Assembly: GCA_937951955.1 (NCBI GenBank)
Contig: CALGAD010000026.1
Location: 1-13,641 of the forward strand
DNA from: an uncultured Bacillaceae bacterium
Lineage (GTDB): Bacteria; Bacillota; Bacilli; Bacillales; Caldibacillaceae
DNA: 13,641 nt
Direction: 5' to 3'
Part shown: positions 5,970 through 13,493 of the stretch, one piece after another
How positions within the stretch are numbered: position 1 is the stretch's first letter
Layout: each line of letters begins with the position of its first letter
The notes under the pieces: generated by a model
What the model saw: only the letters and a program-made list of their open reading frames with translations
What the model was told of the DNA's origin: nothing
The model's database searches: none
Made by a program: the position numbers and the translations under genes

Positions 5970-5972
5970 GTT

Positions 5973-6197
5973 CTAAGATAAGCAAATTAGCCGGCAGTAT
6001 TGATGATTAGAGAATGATAACAACAATAAGATATAATTGTTATTTTCCAGGAACCTTAAAACGTCATTTTCTTCGATAAAATCGAGGATTCTAATAGAAT
6101 TTCCAACAGAATCTTTGAAGATAGAATACCTTCCAGGATGATAATATCTGTCGGTGTATTTACAATCTTCAATTGGTCGACCGAATGAAGAGAGCAA
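5973..6197 (-). other. Spacer with a possible minus-strand gene remnant
   Basis: Between the SDR terminator and the next promoter (5970-6328) no convincing gene exists. On the minus strand a frame from about 6197 (TTG; open further to about 6270) reads protein-like text such as FGRPIEDCKYTDRYYHPGRY and SIFKDSVGNSIRILDFIEEN. It then degenerates into a hydrophobic, AT-driven tail before stopping at 5973. There is no ribosome site. The YHPGRY...D..GN pattern is loosely like the end of a VOC/glyoxalase fold, but this is a guess. It may be a decayed gene or chance. The plus-strand frame upstream of 6386 looks non-coding. Confidence 0.22.
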
Positions 6198-6328
6198 GGT
6201 CTGTATTTGACAATCTGGAGACTGGGAATTTTTTAGCCCGTCTCTTTTTCTTTTTGCCTATCCTTTTTGTGATATCATTCCAATTGAAAAGTCCTATGGC
6301 ATTCCTTATTCCATTTCTTAAAAATTTA

Positions 6329-6358
6329 TTTACGCGAGCAAACGTCCTATGCTATACT
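6329..6358 (+). promoter_or_regulatory. Candidate sigma-A promoter of the GNAT/carbonic anhydrase operon
   Basis: TTTACG (6329-6334) and TATACT (6353-6358) are 18 bases apart, and the ATG at 6386 follows 27 bases later with AAGAGGA at 6374-6380. The -10 box matches consensus at five of six positions; the -35 is weak. Confidence 0.4.
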
Positions 6359-6385
6359 TTGAAAAAATTATGCAAGAGGATTCGT

Positions 6386-7258
6386 ATGGTTCGGATTGAT
6401 AGATTACAATCGGCCGATTTGTTGTTGGTTATAGAATTTCTATCTCGACTAAATAGTAAAGTAGAAAGTTATATTGGTTACGTTCCAACCTTATTCTCAG
6501 AGTTGCAATACGCCTTAAAATATGATGTCACCCTTTCGATCGTCCTAAAAAGGAATGGAAAAATCATTGGATATATGGGGATTGACTTAGGTGAAGAAGC
6601 GAAAATAGGTGAATTGTGGGGGCCCTTTCTTGAGCCGGGCGAGGATTTTTCTTTAGTGATTGAAATGCGGGAAAAATTGTGGGAGTTGTTTCCTCAACGG
6701 CTTGAGGACGTTCATGATGTTTTCTCGATGAATAATACAACAGCTCTTATGTTTATGACATCTATTGGCAGTGAACAAAGGGGTACTCACCATGTGTTCT
6801 CCCTCGATCGAAAGAAATTCTCTGCTTATCCCTCACCATGGATAATACCATATGATGATTCATATAAAAGCGAATGAATTCACCTTCATGACCGCCTGTT
6901 CCCAAATACTTATTATTCCGGAAACCAGATTCTCGAACGGCTAAATGACCACCGGAAACTTTTCTTAGCTGTGGATAACGGGGAACTTTTAGGATATGCG
7001 TATGTCGAAGCAAGTCCTGAATTTCAAGATGGTTCCGTTGAATTTATTGGAACAAAAGAACGGGCAAGAAATAGAGGTATGGGAACGAGTTTATTACAAT
7101 CTGCCCTCTCTTTTCTATTTCAATTTCAAGAAATTGAACGAGTACATCTAACGGTGGAAGCTTCTAATCCCCAGGCGGTCCGAATTTATGAAAAAGCAGG
7201 GTTTATAAAGGATAAAACGCTTGTCCATTTTGTTTACAACCACTCAAAATCCTCATAA
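6386..7258 (+). pseudogene. Tandem GNAT-domain acetyltransferase interrupted by one in-frame TGA
   Basis: The start is ATG at 6386 after AAGAGGA (6374-6380). The same frame encodes 163 residues, a TGA at 6875-6877, then 126 residues to TAA at 7258. The first part is a divergent GNAT-like domain (VRIDRLQSADLLLVIEFL, then KRNGKIIGYMGIDLGEEAKI). The second part begins IHLHDRLFPNTYYSGNQILE and has the canonical acetyl-CoA motif ERARNRGMGTSLLQ and the VEASNPQAVRIYEKAGF end. Reading through gives a 290-residue two-domain N-acetyltransferase, so this is one gene with a nonsense codon at position 164. A GTG at 6971 could start the C-terminal domain alone but lacks a ribosome site. The carbonic anhydrase gene begins 17 bases downstream, probably in the same transcript. 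The substrate is unknown. Confidence 0.75.
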
Positions 7259-7275
7259 ATAAGGAGAGGAACAGC

Positions 7276-7839
7276 TTGGTTTTACTTTATAAAATCTTAG
7301 ATTTTAATAAACGGTTTGTTGAGGAAAAGCTCTATCAACCATACGTTACATCGAAAATACCGAACAAAAAAGCGGTTATTTTAACTTGCATGGATACAAG
7401 ATTGTTAGATTTGTTACCTAAATCTATGAATTTACGAAACGGGGATGTCAAAATAGTAAAAAATGCCGGGGCAATTGTTGAACATCCCTTTGACAGCACG
7501 ATGCGAAGCCTGTTAGTCGCTATATATGAGCTTCAGGCAGAAGAAATTTTTGTTATTGGCCATTATGATTGTGGTATGGAAAATTTGAATGGTGAAAAGA
7601 CTATGGAAAAGATGATTGCCCGGGGCGTTACGACGGAAGCCATCGAAACACTACATTATTCCGGCATTTCTTTAAGGAAGTGGCTAAAAGGTTTTTCCAG
7701 TGTGGAGGACCAAGTTCGCCAAAGTGTTTATATCATAAAACACCATCCATTATTAGCTAAAGGCGTTCCAGTGCATGGTTTAGTTATTGATCCGAAAACC
7801 GGGAAATTAAAATTAGTGATTGACGGTTATGCTTCTTAG
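7276..7839 (+). CDS. Beta-class carbonic anhydrase (YtiB-like)
   Basis: A 187-residue zinc enzyme interconverting CO2 and bicarbonate. The zinc ligands and catalytic dyad are all visible: Cys38, Asp40 and Arg42 in LTCMDTRL, then His96 and Cys99 in VIGHYDCGM. NAGA (63-66), the family's substrate-site segment, is also present. Length and motifs match the short Bacillus YtiB-type proteins. The start is TTG at 7276, with AAGGAGAGG at 7261-7269; no ATG is better placed. The ribosome site directly follows the stop of the upstream GNAT gene, so the two are probably cotranscribed. It likely supplies cytoplasmic bicarbonate for carboxylation reactions. Gene identity is firm for the family; orthology to ytiB is inferred. 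Confidence 0.93.
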   Translation: MVLLYKILDFNKRFVEEKLYQPYVTSKIPNKKAVILTCMDTRLLDLLPKSMNLRNGDVKIVKNAGAIVEHPFDSTMRSLLVAIYELQAEEIFVIGHYDCGMENLNGEKTMEKMIARGVTTEAIETLHYSGISLRKWLKGFSSVEDQVRQSVYIIKHHPLLAKGVPVHGLVIDPKTGKLKLVIDGYAS

Positions 7840-7857
7840 AAAAAAGGATCTTTTTTC
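7839..7857 (+). terminator. Weak A/T-stem hairpin after the carbonic anhydrase gene
   Basis: GAAAAAA (7839-7845) pairs with TTTTTTC (7851-7857) around a 5-base loop at the stop codon. The stem is almost entirely A-T, so termination efficiency is doubtful. No other candidate lies before the next gene at 7980, and I see no clear promoter in 7858-7979. Confidence 0.3.
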
Positions 7858-7979
7858 AAAATTGGTTGGAAACCTTCATTGAAATATAGGTATCTTTTAA
7901 ATGAATTCGCATTTTGTCCATAACCGAAATCCTATTTTTCGCGTACTCTATTGTACCGACCGTTAAAGGATTGAGATAA

Positions 7980-8558
7980 ATGGACCGGAATGCATTGGAC
8001 CGTTTTGCTGCTTGGGAACAGGCTCTAGGTACCGTTGTTGCTGCCTTAGCTGCAACACCAACCTTGAATCTAAATGAAACGACGAAAAAGAATCTATCTT
8101 TAATAGGAAATGTTTTGCAAGGAACGGCAAATGGGTTGGAAGCAGACATTGATCAAGATAAACCTTTGATTAGTTATGGAGAAAAAATACAAGCTGCTGG
8201 GAACTCCACCGTTGTGGCCTCCATCCTTCTACCGCTCGATGAAAAAACGAAGTCCAATTTAAATATCGCCGGAAACCTATTTCAGGCGACTGGAAGTGCG
8301 ATGGCGATTCCATATTATCTTTATATAGATCAAAAGAAATTATCAGATGTGTTAAATTTATACGGAAACTTCCTTCAAACAATCGGGAATTCTTTACAAG
8401 CATTATCAGCAAATCTAAAGCCCGAGGAGAAAAGTATACGGACGAATTTTGCTGGCAATTGGATTCAAGCACTTGGCGCTATACTACAAGCCATTGCAGC
8501 AATGATTACAGGAGAGGACGATGACAATGTTACAGTTAAGACCGATAACAAAGGATAA
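7980..8558 (+). CDS. Repetitive protein, DUF6944-like
   Basis: 192 residues without enzyme motifs. It is built from about five imperfect units of roughly 33-36 residues, each ending in an amphipathic G-N-x-x-Q-A-x-G-N pattern: NLSLIGNVLQGTANGLEA (near 38-55), GEKIQAAGNSTVVA (67-80), NLNIAGNLFQATGSAMA, NLYGNFLQTIGNSLQALSA and NFAGNWIQALGAILQAIAA. The C-terminal tail is acidic and charged (GEDDDNVTVKTDNKG). This matches my recollection of the Bacillus 'DUF6944 family repetitive protein', whose function is unknown. The start is ATG 7980, preceded by AAAGGA (7964-7969) and by an in-frame TAA at 7977-7979. No signal peptide is seen. It overlaps the next gene by 38 bases, so the pair is probably translationally coupled. 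Confidence 0.8.
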   Translation: MDRNALDRFAAWEQALGTVVAALAATPTLNLNETTKKNLSLIGNVLQGTANGLEADIDQDKPLISYGEKIQAAGNSTVVASILLPLDEKTKSNLNIAGNLFQATGSAMAIPYYLYIDQKKLSDVLNLYGNFLQTIGNSLQALSANLKPEEKSIRTNFAGNWIQALGAILQAIAAMITGEDDDNVTVKTDNKG

Positions 8559-8970
8559 TTGGATTAAGGCCATTAGTCTTAAAGTTCGAGAGGATCAAAT
8601 GAATTTTGTTGCCTCTAATGCAGTATCCCTCGCTCAGCTAAATTTTTTGGACAATTTCTATGCCAAAGGAATTTATCTTGAAGATGAAATGATTGGTTTT
8701 ACCCTTTATGGAATTGACGAGGACGAACAACAATACTGGATTTATCGGATGATGATTGATAAAAAATTCCAGGGGAAAGGGTACGGAAAAAAAGCCATTC
8801 AATTAATTATTGATGATATAAGGGCAATGAGAGAAGACCATCATAAAACGATTTCACTGTCTTATGAGCCGGAAAATGAAGTGGCAAAATATATTTATAG
8901 CAAAATGGGGTTTAAAGAAGTTGACGGTCTTATCATCGAAGGAGAACAAGTAGCTCGCTTTATGTTATAA
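8521..8970 (+). CDS. GNAT N-acetyltransferase, diamine/spermidine type (BltD/PaiA-like)
   Basis: 149 residues with one GNAT fold. The start is ATG 8521, with AGGAG at 8510-8514 inside the preceding gene; MTMLQLRPITKDN is the typical N-terminus. The acetyl-CoA pyrophosphate loop is QGKGYG (84-89), preceded by the strand YRMMID (75-80). The C-terminal EPENEVAKYIYSKMGFKEVD (116-135) and the EGEQVARFML end resemble Bacillus spermine/spermidine acetyltransferases such as BltD. Polyamine acetylation is therefore the best guess, not proven. It overlaps the repetitive-protein gene by 38 bases in another frame. The next gene is convergent, only 30 bases away, and no terminator hairpin separates them. 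Confidence 0.88.
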   Translation: MTMLQLRPITKDNWIKAISLKVREDQMNFVASNAVSLAQLNFLDNFYAKGIYLEDEMIGFTLYGIDEDEQQYWIYRMMIDKKFQGKGYGKKAIQLIIDDIRAMREDHHKTISLSYEPENEVAKYIYSKMGFKEVDGLIIEGEQVARFML

Positions 8971-9000
8971 ATCCTTTCCCCGTTTATAATTGAAATTCTA

Positions 9001-10317
9001 TTATTCAGTCCACATTTTTTTCAAATAATTGTTTAGAAAGATTTCCTCGGGATCGAGTTCTTGCCTGATAATTAGAAAGTCCGCTAGCTTTGGAAAGGCT
9101 TTTTTCAATTCCTTTTTACCGAGGGTATGCATTTTCCCCCAATGGGGTCTGCCCTCGTACTTCAACATAATTGCTTCCATATCCCGAAAATAGTCTTCAT
9201 AGGGCATTCCTTTATACATATGGAAAGCAATATAGGCTGAGTCCCTTTGATAGGAGGGACTTAGCCAAATATCATCGCCTTTAACCATGCGGAACTCCAT
9301 CGGAAAATGGACTTTATATCTTTTTTCTTCATTGGTTTTACGAATGTCGTGCAGCGCATCTTTTAAATGTTCAAGAGGAATGCTATATTCCATTTCTCGA
9401 AATTTTACTAGTCTTGGAGTCGCAAAAAGATCATGACTTTTTCCGATAACACGGGCCGTGCCCACACCCCAAGCCGATAATTTACTAATGTTTTGGCTAA
9501 GGCTCGGGAAGTGTCGGGAAATTTCCGACAACGTAAAGTATAAGTAATTTTCTAAGAGTAAACTGGATAGACGATGGAAAAACAACTTTTTCGGTTTTTT
9601 ATCAGTGATGTTCATTTTTTTAATTTGAACTAAATCGGAATACGGAAAGAGATAAAATTCAAAATGACGATTTTCTTGGATTAATTGATCCAACTGGTTT
9701 TCTAAAAGGGAATATTTTATCTTCTCGCTTCGATATTCATAGATGGGTGTTTTAATTATTTTTAATTTCACTTTTACGATAATTCCAAAGGTTCCGAGGG
9801 AGATTAAACTGGCTTTGAAATACGTGGGATTTTCTTTTTCTGAGAAAGTTAGAACCTCTCCTGATGCAGTAACAATCGTTAGTTCTTTAACTTGCGACGG
9901 AATATTCCCGAAACCAAGCCCGGTGCCGTGGGTCCCCGTTGATATGGCTCCAGCAATACTTTGTACATTGATGTCCCCTAAATTTTTTTGGGCATAGCCT
10001 GCCTCCCCAAGGGCTTTTCCGATTTGAAATAATCTTGTACCACCAAGGACGGTAACCGTACCCGCTTCCTCATCAATGTTTTCAATACCGCTGAGTAAAT
10101 CTAAAGAGACAAGCCAAACATCGGTTGCGACGAGACCAGTGAAGGAATGGCTCGCTCCAACGACCCGAATTTTTTTCTTTAACTTCGAAGCTTCTTTTAC
10201 AATTGAAACAACTTCTTCAATGGATGCTGGATACAAAATTTTTTCCGGTTTACTTTCCCAAGTCTCCGCCCAATTGCGCCACTTTTTCCCTTCTTCAGTC
10301 TTAATTACAGAAAGCAT
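9001..10317 (-). CDS. FAD-linked oxidase, D-arabinono-1,4-lactone oxidase family
   Basis: 438 residues of the VAO-type flavin oxidase superfamily. ATG 10317-10315 is the chosen start because GGGGGGAAGGGA precedes it; the open frame extends 19 codons further inside the upstream gene without a good site. The FAD domain begins after residue 25 (KILYPASIEEVV) with GASHSFTGL, where His57 is the expected covalent flavin attachment point. GDINVQSIAGAISTGTHGTG (114-133) binds the FAD pyrophosphate. The C-terminal aldonolactone-oxidase domain ends with RPHWGKMHTLG, the HWGK motif (392-395) typical of sugar-lactone oxidases. It probably oxidises an aldonolactone or related polyol with O2; the substrate is unknown. 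It overlaps the PLP gene by 13 bases, so it is probably coupled to it and ends the operon. Confidence 0.92.
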   Translation of the reverse strand: MLSVIKTEEGKKWRNWAETWESKPEKILYPASIEEVVSIVKEASKLKKKIRVVGASHSFTGLVATDVWLVSLDLLSGIENIDEEAGTVTVLGGTRLFQIGKALGEAGYAQKNLGDINVQSIAGAISTGTHGTGLGFGNIPSQVKELTIVTASGEVLTFSEKENPTYFKASLISLGTFGIIVKVKLKIIKTPIYEYRSEKIKYSLLENQLDQLIQENRHFEFYLFPYSDLVQIKKMNITDKKPKKLFFHRLSSLLLENYLYFTLSEISRHFPSLSQNISKLSAWGVGTARVIGKSHDLFATPRLVKFREMEYSIPLEHLKDALHDIRKTNEEKRYKVHFPMEFRMVKGDDIWLSPSYQRDSAYIAFHMYKGMPYEDYFRDMEAIMLKYEGRPHWGKMHTLGKKELKKAFPKLADFLIIRQELDPEEIFLNNYLKKMWTE

Positions 10318-11474
10318 TTCCCTTCCCCCCGATAGGTGAGATATTGTTCTTTCACTTCCCCGTTCGAAATACAATACATATGATTAAACCGTTCGCATAT
10401 TTCCCCGGCTTTTGCAGCCCGGAAAAGGATGGCATCGCCAATGTCTAACGATTGATTTTTAAAATATACCGGCGTTTGGACTTCGCCCGCTCCTTCAAAG
10501 GGCAATAAGTTGCCACCTGATGGGATATAAGGTTGTGGTACTTTATCTGCACCATGCGGACCTGATGCGATGTAGCCGCCGCCAAGGCATGTGTAAATGT
10601 TCGGTGCTGGTTTTCGAACAACCGGCAAAGCGAAGAACAGCGAAGGCGAATACTTAAAATCTCGGTAATAATCAAACAAGAGGGGAGCATAAAATCCTGA
10701 GCCGGCCGTGAGTTCTGTTACGGTTTCGTCTTCGGAAGTACTGTGAAGACTCCCTGTTCCTCCACCATTAACGAAGAGATTGGCAACCCCCTCCTTTTTC
10801 AAGGCTTGGACGATGGTTTTTCTCCGCTCCAAAATTTCTTTCATCGACTTTCGTTTTAAAAATTTTATGAGCTGGTTTTTTACCCATTGGGATGGGGCCG
10901 CATCACCGACACCCGCAATTTGCGCTTCATACCCCATGACACCAACAAGTTCTAATCCTTCTGTCTCACGAATGGTAATCGCTAAATTAAGGACCTGTTC
11001 CGGTGTTTTTAACGGGGAACGCCGTACCCCAAAATGAAGCGTTCCAAAGGTTGTGCTCATATCAATATCGATACAAATATAAAATTTCCCATCTACATTA
11101 GCTAGAATGTTTTTTACATGTTGAACATGGCCCAGGGAGTCGATCATAATTGTAATTATTCTTCCATCTTTATTCCGTTTGGCAATTTCTATATATGCTT
11201 GTTCGTCCCAGAAAGGATAGCCAATGAGGATATCGGAAAAACCTTGATCTGCAAGAAATATAGCTTCATAGGGGCTGTAGGACATAATTCCTTGGAAGAC
11301 GGGACTTGATTGGAAAATCCTTTTTAATACAGGAACAGACCGAATGGATTTCGATGCCACCCGGATTGTTTTTCCCTTCGCCTTTTTCGCAATCTCTTTA
11401 CAATTTTTATCAAAGGCATCTACGTCTAATAAAAGCGCCGGTAGCGGTAATTGCTTTGCAATTTTTTCTAACAA
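10305..11474 (-). CDS. PLP-dependent amino-acid deaminase/aldolase (D-threonine aldolase / alanine-racemase fold)
   Basis: 389 residues of the fold-III PLP enzymes. Lys42 in TIRVASKSIRSVPVL is the expected Schiff-base lysine. MGYEAQIAGVGD (180-191) and the phosphate-binding VNGGGTGSLH (235-244) follow. The C-terminal beta domain has GGGYIASGPHGADKVPQPY (298-316) and FRAAKAGEICERFN (351-364), characteristic of the 'amino acid deaminase/aldolase' subgroup. A PLP reaction on a D-3-hydroxy amino acid (aldol cleavage or deamination) is expected; the substrate is not determinable. The start is TTG 11474-11472, preceded by AGAGGTGAT at five bases. The promoter is at 11558-11586. The stop overlaps the start of the flavin oxidase gene by 13 bases, implying a shared pathway. 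Confidence 0.9.
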   Translation of the reverse strand: MLEKIAKQLPLPALLLDVDAFDKNCKEIAKKAKGKTIRVASKSIRSVPVLKRIFQSSPVFQGIMSYSPYEAIFLADQGFSDILIGYPFWDEQAYIEIAKRNKDGRIITIMIDSLGHVQHVKNILANVDGKFYICIDIDMSTTFGTLHFGVRRSPLKTPEQVLNLAITIRETEGLELVGVMGYEAQIAGVGDAAPSQWVKNQLIKFLKRKSMKEILERRKTIVQALKKEGVANLFVNGGGTGSLHSTSEDETVTELTAGSGFYAPLLFDYYRDFKYSPSLFFALPVVRKPAPNIYTCLGGGYIASGPHGADKVPQPYIPSGGNLLPFEGAGEVQTPVYFKNQSLDIGDAILFRAAKAGEICERFNHMYCISNGEVKEQYLTYRGEGKCFL

Positions 11475-11557
11475 CCCCGATCACCTCTTTTTACTCTACA
11501 TACCGGAACAAAAAATCCCCGATAAGTATTTTTATAAAATTCTGTATTATTAAAATT

Positions 11558-11586
11558 ATAATACAACCATAGGTGCCTTTCTGCAA
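11558..11586 (-). promoter_or_regulatory. Sigma-A promoter for the aldolase-oxidase operon
   Basis: On the minus strand TTGCAG (11586-11581) and TATTAT (11563-11558) are exactly 17 bases apart. This is 84 bases before the TTG start, leaving an AT-rich leader without an obvious hairpin. Confidence 0.5.
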
Positions 11587-11625
11587 GTTTCTACCAATTC
11601 CAGCGGTGAAAAGGTTAAGTCGGAA

Positions 11626-11657
11626 CAAAAAACACCGATTCCCTTTAAGGAACGGTG
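11626..11657 (-). terminator. Rho-independent terminator of the DUF4309-GH3 gene
   Basis: On the minus strand CACCGTTCC (11657-11649) pairs with GGAATCGGTG (11642-11633) with one bulged base, then a run of six U follows. It lies 10 bases past the stop at 11667. Confidence 0.85.
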
Positions 11658-11666
11658 CCATATTAT

Positions 11667-13335
11667 TTATTTCATATATTTCTTCAAAACATCTTCAATC
11701 TCATTGTTCAGTGCATTGATGTCCACATTTTCAACGATCGTATCTGTGACTTCATATTTTTCTTTAAGTTTTAAAATTCTTTCCACACTTTCATTAATGC
11801 GTGCCTCTGAAATTTCCCCATGTAACACTGCTTGTTTTAATGTGGAAAACACTTCTACAAGATCATCATAATTGTGGGCAACCATAACGATGTCGCTTCC
11901 AGCTTTCACTGATAAAAGCGCTGCCTGGCCAATCCCATAGTGGTTGGTTATAGCTTTCATTGTCAGATCGTCCGTAATTACCACTCCATCAAAGCCTAAC
12001 TGATTGCATAGAAGACCAGCAATCATCTTTTCAGAAAGGGATGAAGGATTTTCCGCATCGAGGTGTGGCAAAAGTAAATGGGCAACCATTACCATATCCG
12101 CTCCCGCTTCAATGGCCCTTTTAAAAGGGACTAGTTCCAAATACTCCAGTTCTTCTAGCGTTTTATTTACGGTAGGCAATTCAAGGTGGGAATCACTTTC
12201 CGTATCGCCATGACCGGGAAAATGTTTAATTGTCGGGATAATCTTTTCTGCCTCCAGTCCCTTCATCGTTTGAATGCCTAGTTCTGCTACAATATTTGGT
12301 TCACTGCCAAAGGATCGGTTACCGATGACAGGGTTATTGGGATTGCTATTTACATCCAATACCGGGGCAAAGTTGACATTAAACCCATACGCTTTGACCA
12401 ACTTTCCAAGAACTCGACCGATTTCAAAGGAAAAGGAAAGGTTTTTTACCTGACCAATCTCTCCATTTGATGGCAATGGCTTTATATCACCCGGGAGCTT
12501 GGATATGCTACCCCCTTCTTGGTCAATCCAAAAAATAACGGGATTGGATTGATGTGATTCACTATTTTAAGAGCATTCATATAATCGAGCATTTGTTGGG
12601 AGCTGGTTGTGTTCTTTTTATTAAGAATGATCCCACCGACATGAAAATCGCTGAGCAGTGTTTCGGCATATTCACTCATGTATGTTCCGGAAATCCCTGC
12701 AAAAATCATCTGGCCAATTTTTTCATCGATGCTCATTTGTTCAATAAGCTCTTGGGTTGTCGTCGGTGCCGGTGGTTGAATGGTTGCAATTGAAATATGG
12801 TGGACCAAGGGATTCTTTTCTTCTTCATTAGGATTATTTAAGATCCATTTCAATTCGATATTTTCATTTACTTGGTAAATCAGGATGATTTGGTTGTGCT
12901 CCTGGTCTTTGTAATATTTAATATCATTTGGTTCCCCTAATTGATTTAAAATGTCTTCATAATGGATTTGCTTTAGGGTTTCCTCGTAAGACCGTAATCA
13001 TAGACCCAGCCCCTTTGAAAACCGATAGTAATTTCCGGTTCATTATAAATGATGAAGGGGCCAACGACGGTCCTATCAATTCTCAGCGGATTTCCCAAAC
13101 GTTTCGTAACCTCATCGTATTGTGACTTTCCTACTTTAACCTCGAGATTCTCAAGCATTCCATTCTTTGCCTGGCTATATATTTTTTCAATAAGTTGGAA
13201 AGCTTTTATAGCGGTATCCGGCTCTTTCGGTTCTTCTAGATTGGACGAGTCTTTCTTATCGCCATCAAAAATCCAGACGGCAGTTAGAATTAGTATTGCG
13301 AGTATAAGTAGTATATACTTGATTTTTTTAAACAT
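11667..13335 (-). pseudogene. Membrane-anchored DUF4309-GH3 (beta-N-acetylhexosaminidase) fusion with two frameshifts
   Basis: Correcting two one-base deletions gives one 556-residue protein. The start is ATG 13335, with GGAGG seven bases upstream. Residues 5-22 are a membrane anchor. Residues 41-183 form a DUF4309 (YjgB-like) domain (AFQLIEKIYSQAKNGM...VGKSQYDEVTKRLGNP). A linker (IQPPAPTTT) then leads in one unbroken frame into a GH3 domain from about 194 (TQELIEQMSIDEKIGQMIFA). GH3 motifs include DQEGG (272-276), KHFPGHGDT (371-379) with the DSH pair (382-384), and the nucleophile Asp456 or Asp457 in VVITDDLTM. Frame breaks lie near 12995-13000 (GATTA for expected GATTTA) and 12525-12530 (GGATT for expected GGAATT). 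Intact, it would trim N-acetylglucosamine from peptidoglycan or muropeptides outside the membrane. Its terminator and promoter are intact. Confidence 0.82.
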
Positions 13336-13393
13336 AGTTATCCTCCAAAATTAGCCTTCCCTTTTTAGACATTTTAACAATATAATTTGATAC

Positions 13394-13423
13394 ATTATGA
13401 TTTACACTATATAAGAAAAGCAA
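13394..13423 (-). promoter_or_regulatory. Candidate promoter of the DUF4309-GH3 gene
   Basis: On the minus strand TTGCTT (13423-13418) and CATAAT (13399-13394) are 18 bases apart, about 60 bases before the ATG at 13335. The region is AT-rich, so chance matches are possible. Confidence 0.35.
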
Positions 13424-13446
13424 ACCTTAAAGGTTGCGATTTTTTT

Positions 13447-13482
13447 AAAAAAATGGCTTCTGCTCGTTGAAGAACAGAAACC
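13447..13482 (-). terminator. Rho-independent terminator of the right-edge gene
   Basis: On the minus strand GGTTTCTG (13482-13475) pairs with CAGAAGCC (13462-13455), one G-U pair, 12-base loop, followed by A and seven U (13453-13447). It lies 11 bases past the stop codon at 13494-13496. Confidence 0.75.
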
Positions 13483-13493
13483 TATGACTATTA

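Noticed and set aside
6173..6385. A 71-codon N-terminal extension with a hydrophobic stretch before the GNAT gene.
   Set aside because: The ATG at 6386 has a good ribosome site and a candidate promoter lies within the extension; the hydrophobic text comes from T-rich spacer DNA.
6875..6877. TGA as selenocysteine or as a reassigned tryptophan codon.
   Set aside because: The site is an interdomain linker, not a catalytic position, TGG is used normally for tryptophan throughout, and the gene set points to a standard-code Bacillaceae.
13421..13446. Hairpin GCAAACC/GGTTGC followed by seven T on the plus strand as a terminator.
   Set aside because: No plus-strand gene precedes it; it overlaps the candidate -35 box of the minus-strand GH3 gene, so it may be coincidental.
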